From assembly GCA_029718625.1 (NCBI GenBank), contig CM056387.1, positions 37,672,824 through 37,736,823 on the forward strand: 64,000 nucleotides of DNA. Direction: 5' to 3'. The notes under the pieces are model-generated. The model did no database searches. It saw nothing but the letters and a program-made list of their open reading frames with translations, and had not been told where the DNA came from. The stretch's first letter is position 1. Every line of letters starts with the position of its first letter. A program made the position numbers and the translations under genes. The DNA is from Synaphobranchus kaupii (taxonomy: Eukaryota; Chordata; Actinopteri; Anguilliformes; Synaphobranchidae). This document shows, in pieces, positions 48,460 through 55,208 of this stretch.

Positions 48460-51400
48460 CCATGAGGGATTTAAGAGCATCTGGAAGTGAATACATACAA
48501 ATATATTTGGTAGAAAAAAACGTGTTCAAAGATTTAACTTTTCTGTTGACATTATAGCTTAAATACTTTTCCAGTGCATTACTCTACAAATGGACTGCAG
48601 TGTCTATCCTCCGCTGAGGGAGAGGCCTGTTTAACACGCAAGGCAGCACGTGGGGAAGGGGCAGCACATCTGCTTGTGTTGTGCGTTTCTTCCTGCATAC
48701 GCACACGTGCCTCTTGTGCGTCTCAGACTCAGCTGCTGAAGACGCAGACGGAGTCCTCCTCGCAGAGCTCGGGGGAACAGAGCCTACAGCTGCGCATCAC
48801 TGAGCTCATCAGCACGCTGGAGCAGCGGCAGATCATCATCAAACGGCAGGAGGAGGTGCAACAAGCGTCACGGCGGTCACATGATCCATCTCTGCAGATG
48901 CCTTTCTGCCAATTCACGGTTTATCTGTCCTGGTCGTCCCTCTTTTGCGGTTCACCTGTCGTGGTCATCCATCTCTGCGGTTTACCTGTCCTGGTCAGCC
49001 CTCTCTACGGTCTACCTATCCTGGTCATACTTCTCTACGGTCTACCTGTCCTGGTCATCCATTTTTGCGGTTCACCTGTCCTGGTCGTACTTCTTTACGG
49101 TTTACCTGTCCTGGACATCCCTCACTATGGTTTACCTGTCCTACTCATCCAACTTTGCGGTTTACCTGTCTTCTCTACAGATCTGATAACCTCTATCTCT
49201 CTCTACAGATCTGATAACCTCTGTCTCTCTCTACAGATCTGATAACCACCATCTCTCTCTACAGATCTGATAACCACCATCTCTCTCTGCAGATCTGATA
49301 ACCTTCATCTCTCTCTCCTTGCAGATCTGATAACCTTCATCTCTCTCTCTCTGCAGATCTGATAACCTTCATCTCTCTCTCCTTGCAGATCTGAGAAACC
49401 TTCATCTCTCTCTCCTTGCAGATCTGATAGCCTTCATTTCTCTGTACTGATCTGATCACTTTCATCTCTCTCTGTACAGATCTGATAGCCTTCATCTCTC
49501 TTTGTACAGATCTGAAAACCTTCATCTCTTTCTGTACAGATATGATAACCTTCATCTCTCTCTACAGATGTGATAATCTTCATCCCTCTCTCTACAGATC
49601 TGATAACCACCATCTCTCCCTACAGATCTGATAACCTTCATCTCTCTCTCTGCAGATCTGATAACCTTCATCTCTCTCTCCTTGCAGATCTGATAACCTT
49701 CATCTCTCTGTACCGATCTGATCACTTTCATCTCTCTCTGTACAGATCTGATAGCCTTCATCTCTCTTTGTACAGATCTGAAAACCTTCATCTCTCTCTG
49801 TACAGATCTGATAACCTTCATCCCTCTCTACAGATCTGATAATCTTCATCCCTCTCTCTACAGGAGATAAGGCGGTTTCAGTCGGAGAAGAGTGACAGCT
49901 CTAGGAACATCACCAAGACCACCGTCACAAAACGGTAAACCTGAACATAATTCCTCATCGATTGTGACCACAATACCTTTCACCAAACCTTGAAGCAGCC
50001 ATTACATTTACCCCAGTGTTTTTCAAAAGAGGTCATTTCAGTTTGTGTTCATTAGAACGCTGTGGCCCCCAGGTGAAGCATGTACTCTGTGGGTCATTCC
50101 GTGTCAAATCAACCAGTTTTCTGAAAAGTTCCTGTATGACCCTCTCGGATTTTGATGAAACTCCATCATAATAATCCATTGTATGAAAAATGAACACACA
50201 CAAAATAATTAGCCTCATACGACATGTCGTTTCCGAGATATGGCCTCCTGAAATTTGCTCAAAACCTCCGTCTTTCGCACTCGCGAGTCGTGAAAATGCG
50301 CGAATGTGATTTTTTCCGACTTTGGAAGCTTATAACTTGGGATTACTTGTACCCCCTTCCTTTTTCAAGTTATCTGCACCCAAAATAGCCACGTTGTTCA
50401 GTCGCACATGTTTTTGGTGATTTTCGAGGTCACCCTGTGCCCATACGAGTGGACATATACCTCCCATATCACAGATGTATTATCTATAGGTGTATGTCTA
50501 TGGTCACATGCAAGTACAGTCTAATCCATTTATTTGTAAAGGAATGACATCCATCCAAAGTTGGGTCCGGCTGAAAAAAAGTCAAAAACACAACCGTCCG
50601 TCTTGTCAATGGATCACCATGTGGACAGTTAAAACTTTTTCTGAAATTTACACCAGTTAAACAGATATATTAGATCTACTCATCAACCAAATTTCAGCTC
50701 TGGTACTCAACTCCTTCATGGTTAGATAGCATTTTGAAAAGTACACATATTTTAACATATCGGGAATTCACATAAGTCTTAAGAGTTACGTTACTACTTA
50801 AAAGTGTCAAATTATGTATCAGACATCAAACAGAATAGTACATGTACTTTAAACCATACACTGATAATGTCAGATAATGTCACTCCACTTCTCCATGCCA
50901 ATAGTTTTATGTCCTCTTGTGACAACTCGGTTGCAGCCATCAAACCCCTTTCTCTTCTGAAGGTTGTTTTGTGGCAAGCATCATTTAACACCAAACCAAT
51001 ACTGCAGTCTGACATGGAAGATGTCCCTGCCATTTTGAGGAGTTTATGAATACTGCTTCCAAAATACACTGCCTGGCCAAAAAAAAAAGTCGCAGTTGCA
51101 CCAGTCATGCATAGTGCCCACTGTACAAGCCTCTGGAGGCAGTGTTATGATCTGGGGTTGCTTCAATTGGTCAGGTCTAGGCTCAGCAACGTTATGCAGC
51201 AATAAAATGAAGTCAGTCAGAGTACCTGAATGTACTGAATGACCAGGTTATCCCATCAATGGGCATATTCCAGGATGACAATGCCAAGATTCATCGGGCT
51301 CAAATTGTGAGAGTGGTTCAGGGAGCATGAGGAATCATTTTCACACATGAATTGGCCACCAGAGTCCTGACCTTAACCCCATTGAAAGTCTTTGGGATGT

Positions 51401-52774
51401 GCTGGAGAAGACTTCACGGAGTGGTTCGACTCTCCTGTCGTCAATACAAGATCTTGGCCAAAAATTAATGCAAGTCTGGACGGAAATAAATGTTGTGACA
51501 TTGCATAAGGTTGTCGAAACAATGCCACGACGAATGCGCGCCATAATCAAAGCTAAAGGCGGTCCAACAAAATATTACAGTGTGCGACTTTTTTTTTGGC
51601 CGGGCAGTGTAAGTGTTATTGCATTGTAGGCCTAGGAAACAAAACTATGCATGGTACAGTAACAGCAGCACACTCATGTTTCACAGTTAGTAAATACATA
51701 TAGTTGGGATGTATTCTGTAATCGACGGTGTCACTGATTGGATCTCAATTCTTGAATGATAGAGCTAGAATGAAATTGACCAAATATTGTTGCCTGGTAA
51801 TGGGAAATCCCATCATTGCGTAATGGGTTATCCCTGTATTTACCTGACATGGGAAAATCCCACATCTAACCTTAGCTCTAGGCCCTAGGGGGCATCTTAA
51901 CCTTATTTTACCTATCTCCTGTGATAAATATGCATGTTGTGATCGGACCTTACGCACGTAGATCGGCTGATTTAAAGTTTTGTATCCCCGGAATTGTGCA
52001 AAATTTGTATTTTTCAAAATGTGGTCTAACCATAAAGGAGTTGAGTACCAGAGCTGAAATTTGGTTCATGAGTAGATCTAATATATCTGTTTAACTGGTG
52101 TAAATTTCAGAAAAGGTTTTAACTGTCCACATGGTGATCCATTGACAAGACGGACGGTTGTGTTTTTGACTTTTTTTCAGCCGGACCCAACTTTGGATGG
52201 ATGTCATTCCTTTACAAATGAATTGATTAGCCTGTACTTGCTTGCGACCATAGACATACACCTATAGATAATACATCTGTGATATGGGATGTATATGTCC
52301 ACTCGTATGGGCACAGGGTGACCTCGAAAATCACCAAAAACATGTGCGACTGAACAAAGTGGCTACTTTGGGTGTATATAACTTGAAAAGGGAAGGGGGT
52401 ACAAGTAATCTGAGGCCAGATTCGTGCAAGACGGAAGAAAGTAAGTAGGATACAAAGTTTCAGCTCTATAGCTGTTACCAATCCCAAGTTATAAGCTTCC
52501 AAAGTCGGAAAAAATCACATTCTCGCAAGCGCGAAAGATTGGATTATTATGATGTTGAGTTTGATGATGATGAGTTTCATCAAAATCTGAGAGGGTCATG
52601 CAGGGACCACTGGTTGATTTGACACGGAATGACCCCTGTGTGGTTATGCTCTCTCCCCTGTGTAGGTACAGCACCCAGTATCCCATCCTGGGTCTGCTCA
52701 GTGACGATTACCAATATAAGAGCCCGGTGAAAGAAGCAAAGACAATCGTCATCGAGAGCTCAGGACCAGCCTAA
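26732..52774 (+). CDS. pof1b: pof1b, actin-binding coiled-coil protein, 12 coding exons
   Basis: Coding exons are 26732-27106, 29202-29297, 41581-41801, 43883-43913, 45120-45200, 46008-46100, 46592-46705, 46979-47131, 48144-48263, 48727-48855, 49864-49934 and 52666-52774; 1593 bases, 530 residues, all phases closing (human POF1B is 589). The diagnostic POF1B core is LDTRFFGELLAD at residues 198-209, then EALIPKGVSELTKQQIRYLL in exon 5, a long coiled coil at about 280-475, and the conserved tail YSTQYPILGLLSDDY before TIVIE. The family binds non-muscle actin filaments and localises to epithelial junctions; human variants are linked to premature ovarian failure. Residues 1-157 are diverged and S/T/P/V-rich. 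Further exons could hide in the 12-kb intron 2, although phases already fit. Tandem arrays disturb several splice sites. Confidence 0.92.
27107..29201 (+). other. pof1b intron 1
   Basis: 2.1 kb, AT-rich, with no recognised element. Short frames such as 27895-28098 have no features. Confidence 0.6.
29202..29297 (+). CDS. pof1b: pof1b coding exon 2
   Basis: Acceptor GTGTTTCCCAG|CATTC and donor CCTCAG|GTGATG; phase 0 at both ends. Encodes HSLTQSVNGNGQASS and SPPKSPEPTPQ. A better-looking donor GTAAGC at 29348 would leave phase 2 and would not match exon 3, so the weaker donor is preferred. Confidence 0.65.
29298..31128 (+). other. pof1b intron 2, 5' part
   Basis: AT-rich with a (TA)n patch at about 29690-29715. 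No exon recognised. The intron extends to 41580. Confidence 0.5.
31129..31615. mobile_element. MITE of about 485 bp in pof1b intron 2
   Basis: The left end CCAGGGCTGTGACCGAATAT and the right end ATATTTGGTCATGGCCCAGG are inverted copies over about 28 bp with a few mismatches (shared GATCCC follows inward). No coding potential. Confidence 0.65.
31813..31841. other. perfect 12-bp hairpin
   Basis: CCAGACTTTGTG, 5-base loop ATGAA, CACAAAGTCTGG. It lies in a CG-rich repeat-like patch in pof1b intron 2. Confidence 0.85.
32278..32832 (-). pseudogene. RecQ-like DEAD/DEXH helicase N-terminal fragment
   Basis: The reverse-strand frame starts near 32799 (MSVSEQELNAGLNKVL). Helicase motifs in order: Q-like LKDIQEFVLRQIINKRD, motif I CLPTGYVKSLIFQ, motif Ia-like LLFACPLTSMMEDQVKYL, FNIVFGSPKLL and KWRDVL, motif II VDEVHTVVQW. 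RecQ motif I is normally TGxGKS; here the second Gly is Val, which should impair nucleotide binding. The frame stops about 15 codons after motif II, and motifs III-VI are not found nearby. It resembles the RecQ-like genes dispersed in fish genomes. A GC-AG donor just after VVQ could be an intron start, so a split gene is not excluded. Lies antisense inside pof1b intron 2. Confidence 0.6.
32870..34110. mobile_element. CG-rich imperfect inverted arms around an AT-rich core
   Basis: TGACGCCCGGAACCCACCAG at about 32960 and the reverse complement of CTGGTGGGTTCTGGGCGTGA at about 34022-34041 match in inverted orientation, with weaker similarity extending about 100 bp. The 33150-33830 core is AT-rich and has no recognised gene. 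Possibly a decayed DNA element adjoining the helicase fragment. Confidence 0.45.
34278..34400. repeat. 41-bp tandem triplication
   Basis: GTTGTTAAAAAAACACTGTA followed by AGTGTGAAATGGCTGAGTTGA, three times, the third with small changes. Confidence 0.88.
34845..35354. repeat. 19-bp minisatellite in pof1b intron 2
   Basis: About 26 copies of CCATGGAGCTTAGACTGTG with variants (GGGGCTTAG, GAGTTTAG, ACTATG). Each unit contains CCATGG. Confidence 0.93.
35360..40770 (+). other. pof1b intron 2, 3' part, nothing recognised
   Basis: 5.4 kb of mostly unique AT-rich DNA. Scattered frames up to 112 residues have no gene features; a poly-C stretch lies at about 36026-36036. Confidence 0.5.
40785..41065. 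repeat. cluster of TGGCAAAC motifs on both strands
   Basis: About ten occurrences of GGCAAAC/GGCAAC or the complement GTTTGCC within 280 bp, for example GGCAAACTGTTG, TGGCAAACTATTGG, GTTTGCCACTAG, TGGCAAACTTCTGG, TGGCAAACTACTAG and TGGCAAACAATTT. Spacing is irregular, so this is not a simple tandem repeat. Confidence 0.7.
41581..41801 (+). CDS. pof1b: pof1b coding exon 3
   Basis: Acceptor TTTCTCATTCAG|GTTGAG and donor GGACG|GTACGT; leaves in phase 2. Begins with three GTTGAG copies (VEVEVE) and encodes the conserved AKLDTRFFGELLADIHRKN block. Confidence 0.9.
41802..43882 (+). other. pof1b intron 3
   Basis: 2.1 kb; apart from a possible MITE at 41943 nothing is recognised. Confidence 0.6.
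41943..42227. mobile_element. possible MITE after pof1b exon 3
   Basis: AAAGGATTCAACGATAGTTT at the left and AACTATCCCTTTAACG at the right resemble degraded inverted ends about 285 bp apart. Weak evidence. Confidence 0.3.
43883..43913 (+). CDS. pof1b: pof1b coding exon 4 (31-bp microexon)
   Basis: Acceptor TGCCATTTTCAG|GAAAC and donor CAAG|GTATGA. The split arginine CG|G joins exon 3, then KQSFDTTDYK, aligned with mammalian KQDFESTDE. Moves the frame from phase 2 back to phase 0, which exon 5 requires. Confidence 0.88.
43914..45119 (+). other. pof1b intron 4
   Basis: 1.2 kb, AT-rich, no recognised element. Confidence 0.6.
45120..45200 (+). CDS. pof1b: pof1b coding exon 5
   Basis: Acceptor TCTCCTAAG|GTGGG and donor CTGCAG|GTAGGC; 27 codons, phase 0 at both ends. 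Encodes VGKEEVEALIPKGVSELTKQ then QIRYLLQ, the most conserved block of the family. Confidence 0.93.
45432..46007 (+). repeat. 48-bp minisatellite made of pof1b exon 6 splice-acceptor units
   Basis: Exactly 12 units of 48 bp end at the exon 6 acceptor. Each unit reads exon head (ACCCGTATGACTGCTGATAA), then a pyrimidine-rich tract of type CTCCTCCTCACTCTTCCTC, usually ending in AG. Translated in the exon 6 frame, each unit is MTADNTTLLLTLPQTR-like, with no stop anywhere in the array. The first 24 bases of exon 6 equal the unit, and the next 26 bases resemble it with a 2-base offset. A 263-residue reverse-strand ORF is only a shadow of the repeat. Confidence 0.95.
46008..46100 (+). CDS. pof1b: pof1b coding exon 6
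   Basis: Acceptor CTTTCTCAG|ACCCG and donor CTGAAG|GTAAGA; 31 codons, phase 0. Encodes TRMTADNTMRLLLSTFSSL and REELIHLQEDLK, aligned with mammalian MSDKSLRLVLSTFSNIREEL. The first 24 bases are identical to the head of the 48-bp unit repeated immediately upstream, so the true 5' end could vary by multiples of 16 codons. Confidence 0.88.
46330..46510. repeat. dispersed repeat fragment with AACGTTTCGA/TCGAAACGTT inverted pair
   Basis: AACGTTTCGA at 46422-46431 and TCGAAACGTT at 46484-46493 flank a 52-bp spacer containing AAGGTCTTCCTCAG. Text of this kind is widely repeated in fish genomes (recalled, not searched). Lies in pof1b intron 6. Confidence 0.4.
46592..46705 (+). CDS. pof1b: pof1b coding exon 7
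   Basis: Acceptor CCGCCCTCAG|CGCCTG and donor CTGCAG|GTGGGT; 38 codons, phase 0. Encodes RLESEKEELERDLSFKADQA and a coiled-coil continuation ending NNRQLQ. Confidence 0.9.
46979..47131 (+). CDS. pof1b: pof1b coding exon 8
   Basis: Acceptor TTTCCTGCAG|GTGTC; 51 codons of heptad-like sequence ending EKENEMLRQK. The donor AAG|GTCCTC fits poorly beyond GT. It is chosen because the next exon resumes the family alignment in phase 0. A 34-bp tandem repeat starts about 15 bp downstream. Confidence 0.82.
47145..47265 (+). repeat. 34-bp tandem repeat after pof1b exon 8
   Basis: Three units of CACCCACCCTTATCCCCACT followed by CTCAGCTCCATCAC. Each unit contains a CCCCACTCTCAG or CCCCACCCTCAG stretch that resembles a splice acceptor. 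It begins about 15 bp beyond the weak exon 8 donor. Confidence 0.9.
47817..47915 (-). mobile_element. decayed SINE fragment, same family as 53437
   Basis: Contains TTGCTCAAGGGTACAACGGC, CTGGGAAACAACC in place of the B-box complement, and ACCACTATACCGCAGTG in place of the head. Located in pof1b intron 8. Confidence 0.5.
48144..48263 (+). CDS. pof1b: pof1b coding exon 9
   Basis: Acceptor TCCTTTCCTCAG|CTGGC and donor CTAAAG|GTCAGG; 40 codons, phase 0. Encodes LAGQSSTMTLQTKTEELSRQ to KDKELQMLK, coiled coil. Confidence 0.9.
48412..48451. repeat. (CA)n microsatellite in pof1b intron 9
   Basis: About 20 CA units preceded by a C-rich run at 48390-48410. Confidence 0.93.
48727..48855 (+). CDS. pof1b: pof1b coding exon 10
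   Basis: Acceptor TGCGTCTCAG|ACTCAG; 43 codons, phase 0, ending LEQRQIIIKRQEE. The donor GAG|GTGCAA is weak and a 30-bp tandem repeat begins about 45 bp downstream. Confidence 0.87.
48900..49172 (+). repeat. 30-bp minisatellite in pof1b intron 10
   Basis: About nine units of TTTACCTGTCCTGGTCATCC plus a CTCTCTACGG-like end, directly before the acceptor-type array. Unit ends such as CTCTACGG differ by one base from the CTCTACAG of the following array. The 30-bp period keeps frames open, producing spurious ORFs. Confidence 0.9.
49181..49863 (+). repeat. 23-unit array of 3' splice-site-like repeats before pof1b exon 11
   Basis: Units of 28-33 bp of the form ATCTGATAACCTTCAT followed by CTCTCTCTACAG or CTCTCTCCTTGCAG. 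21 of the 23 units end in AG; the exceptions end CTG and CCG. The last unit is the real exon 11 acceptor. Units 9-11 recur as 18-20, so a block of about nine units was itself duplicated. Confidence 0.93.
49864..49934 (+). CDS. pof1b: pof1b coding exon 11
   Basis: Acceptor CCCTCTCTCTACAG|GAGATA, the last of a long series of near-identical acceptors. Donor AAACG|GTAAAC, leaving in phase 2. Encodes EIRRFQSEKSDSSRN and ITKTTVTK. Confidence 0.88.
50091..52635. mobile_element. 2.5-kb foldback DNA element with arms of about 640 bp
   Basis: The left end GGGTCATTCCGTGTCAAATC is repeated inverted at the right end (GATTTGACACGGAATGACCC). The inverted arms run about 50091-50745 and 52008-52635, with indels in both. 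A possible 4-bp target duplication CTGT lies at 50087-50090 and 52636-52639. The central 1.25 kb holds a nested Tc1-like copy and no coding capacity. Inserted in the last intron of pof1b. The superfamily was not recognised. Confidence 0.85.
51067..51609 (+). mobile_element. 543-bp internally deleted Tc1/mariner-like element
   Basis: Terminal repeats CACTGCCTGGCC and GGCCGGGCAGTG with poly-A/poly-T next to GTCGCA, flanked by TA at 51065-51066 and 51610-51611. The remaining coding text is the transposase C-terminal half ([10 protein letters not shown], then SPDLNPIESLWDVLE) with stops and frameshifts; the N-terminal DNA-binding half is missing. Nested inside the foldback element. Confidence 0.9.
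52666..52774 (+). CDS. pof1b: pof1b terminal coding exon 12
   Basis: Acceptor CCCCTGTGTAG|GTACAG; CG|G joins exon 11, then YSTQYPILGLLSDDYQYKSP to TIVIESSGPA and TAA at 52772-52774. This is the conserved POF1B tail. The acceptor lies 30 bp after the end of a 2.5-kb foldback element. Confidence 0.92.
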
Positions 52775-53110
52775 AATCAGGTGCGGTAGACTAAGGATTC
52801 CTTTCAGTTCTGGAGACCTAGTATTTCCCAGTTACCACATGCAGGCTCCTTTCGGTGTCCTCACTGTACATCGTATGTTACTATGTCCCACCTAAAATGG
52901 CGATACAGGTAAGGCTGTACAGAACAGACTATGTATTATGAGGAGGCTCTTAAAAATGTTTTGTAGTGTAGTAAACTAACTTGATGAATTCTTTGGTAAA
53001 CATTTAGTGCCCATAGCAGCTGTGTGCTGTGGGCCTGCAGAGCTGTGTCGTCACCCAGCACAGCTTTATTAAATAGAGGAATAATGTAGGAAGAGGTTTA
53101 CATTGCTTCA
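52775..53110 (+). other. probable pof1b 3' UTR
   Basis: Non-repetitive sequence after the stop codon. The variant poly(A) signal ATTAAA at 53068-53073 is the first plausible signal; no canonical AATAAA was seen before it. The end of the transcript cannot be fixed from sequence. Confidence 0.3.
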
Positions 53111-53426
53111 CATGGAGAAACAGTGGATGGGGGACAAATTAGTTATATTTTTTGTGCTATCAGCTTTCAAATTGATTTTTTAAAAATTAATGTAGATTTT
53201 ATTTTCCCCATTTCTAATCTACACTGGACAATATATAAAATGTGTGTTTATCTAACAGCCAGTGGTGCCATGAGTGTGGATTCTGCAGTAGGCCTAATGA
53301 TGTTCAGAGCTCACTGTTTATTATACAATGTACAGACATTTCACACTGTTCAGCAGCATTGATGTAATGACCTGTTGTGGGCAGCAGAGGGTACTCACAT
53401 ACTGATGATAGTGTTAGGGCAGGAGA

Positions 53427-53805
53427 GTCCAATCTTTTACATTACATTACATTATAGGCATTTAGCAGACGCTCTTATCCAGAGCGACTTACACAACTTT
53501 TTTTTATCATGTTTTACATATTATCCATTTATACAGCTGGATATATACTGAAGCAATTCAGGTTAAGTACCTTGCTCAAGGGTACAATGGCAGTGTCCTA
53601 CCTGGGAATCGAACCTGCAACCTTTCGGTTACAAGGCCAGTTCCTTAACCATTATACTGCACTGCCGCCCAATCTTATCCAAAAAGGGCCGATGTGGGTT
53701 CAGGTTTTTGTTTTAGTTAATTAGTTTAATCGGGTTCCATAGCACTGGGCTAGAACAAAAACCTGCACCCACATCGACCCTTTTAGGATAAGATTGGACA
53801 CACTT
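53427..53805. mobile_element. palindromic MITE interrupted by a SINE
   Basis: GTCCAATCTTATCCAAAAAG through GGTTTTTGTTTTAG is mirrored by CTAGAACAAAAACCTG to CTTTTAGGATAAGATTGGAC, forming one long hairpin. The left arm is split by a SINE insertion, seen from the duplicated CCAATCTT at 53429-53436 and 53669-53676. Confidence 0.8.
53437..53670 (-). mobile_element. tRNA-derived SINE, V-SINE/HE1-like
   Basis: Read on the minus strand: head GGGCGGCAGTGCAGTATAAT GG, an A-box-like TATAATGGTTAAGG, a B box GGTTCGATTCC, a mid-part GAGCAAGGTACTTAACCTGA, and the conserved tail CTCTGGATAAGAGCGTCTGC followed by an ATGTA-type repeat. Flanked by a direct duplication of CCAATCTT. The tail is the one shared by fish V-SINEs (from memory of the family). 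Confidence 0.85.
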
Positions 53806-54090
53806 GTGTTCGACTGTAACACAAACGGTGTTCCTAATTGTCTGTGGAAATAATATGATGACACTACCTGTATGTGTCTGTGTGTATACTGGTTATATCT
53901 GTTGTTATTATTGTGCAGAAAGTTTTTCCCAAGTCCTTAAAGAAGGTGCTTCTCTCTTAACAGGAGTGAGCAACAGGAAGACTTTGAAGTCGGCCCCTCC
54001 TTCTACACCAACCCCCACCCTATTTCACCTCTAACACTCACCCTCTCCCCCTTTGCATGTTGCCCCCTTACCCGTCCTTGCTCCAGGACT

Positions 54091-54122
54091 TTTTAGGGTC
54101 TTGGTGATTCAAGACCCTAAAA
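54091..54122. other. perfect 13-bp hairpin
   Basis: TTTTAGGGTCTTG, 6-base loop GTGATT, CAAGACCCTAAAA. 1.3 kb beyond the pof1b stop, in otherwise unique sequence after a CT-rich tract. Confidence 0.85.
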
Positions 54123-55205
54123 TCTTTGATATGGAAATGCGTGCGTGCGTGTGTGTGTGCGCGTGCGTGCATGCTCTTGTGTGCGTGAAGTGTGTGAGGA
54201 GTTGAGGCAGTGCTTTCAGCAGGAGTACACTGCATTGACTGATCCGATAATTAAAGCGAACAGCCGCGGCAGGTTTGATCCAGGCGGCTGCAGAACCTAT
54301 TGAAACACCACAACCCTACAAGCCCTCAGGACTCCCGTCGCTATGGTGGCAGCACCTGTGCATGTAAATACTATTCTTCAGCAGAGAACATTGTCCTTTG
54401 GCATAAATCAAAATGGTGTGTTCATGTTGCTCTTCTTTTTGCATATTTACATTGGTAATGGTAACATTGTTTCTTAATGTCCTACAGTGAAAGTTTTGTT
54501 TTTTATAGCAATATTTTGCATATTGACATGGTGAATTGGCAGACATTTTTTTATAACTAGGTGTTGGTGTGGGGTTAGGCAGCAGGTGTTACGGTGAATT
54601 TGGCCAAAGGAGGAGATTATATTTCTGTTGAGGAAATGCATGCTTACAAAGAATAGAAGCTGGATACTATGGGTCTGAGGTGTTAGTGGAGAGGAACTAA
54701 AATGGATGCTCCTTTGGACAATAACAACAGATTCTCTGGACTTGATTCCTCTCAAACTCCAGATGTTTCAGGTGACAGGAGTTCCCTTTATAGTTTATGA
54801 ATATTTTTTTAAAAAAAGGTGTGTCCAGTGAAGGGGCCTCTATTAACACAGAACTGTCATAAATGAACACCCCTTGATGATGATTCAATATGCATTCAAG
54901 ATTCAAAAGGCATCAAATTGTAATGTGTCCAGTTCAGTAATGGACAGACGTTATTTTCAATGAAGAGAATGCAGAGTTGAAGATACGATGTGTCTATGTA
55001 GACCCTGTGTCGGCTAGCTATTTGGATGATCACTTCGGTCCAGGAGTAATAACGGCTAAGCTCAGTTTAGGACAGGATACAGACCATCGTCAACTCTCCA
55101 TTGTATGTAATGGATTCCCAAAACCCTGGGTGTGAAGCAGCCTGCTGTTATGCCTTTGAGTAGTGGTCTTCAGCTTGGGGCCATTTGCATCCTCAAGTCT
55201 AACTT
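54123..55205. other. downstream intergenic, no gene seen
   Basis: A GCGTGCGTGTGTG patch at about 54138-54185, otherwise unique AT-rich DNA without recognisable exons. Confidence 0.5.
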
Positions 55206-55208
55206 ACT

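Noticed and set aside
48574..49242. 222-residue ORF running from exon 10 into the 30-bp array
   Set aside because: The frame is open only because the repeat period is divisible by three. The conserved alignment leaves at 48855 and resumes at 49864.
53950..54035. Possible exon after a good acceptor CTTCTCTCTTAACAG (about 53961)
   Set aside because: It lies beyond the conserved pof1b stop, and none of the frames show family similarity.
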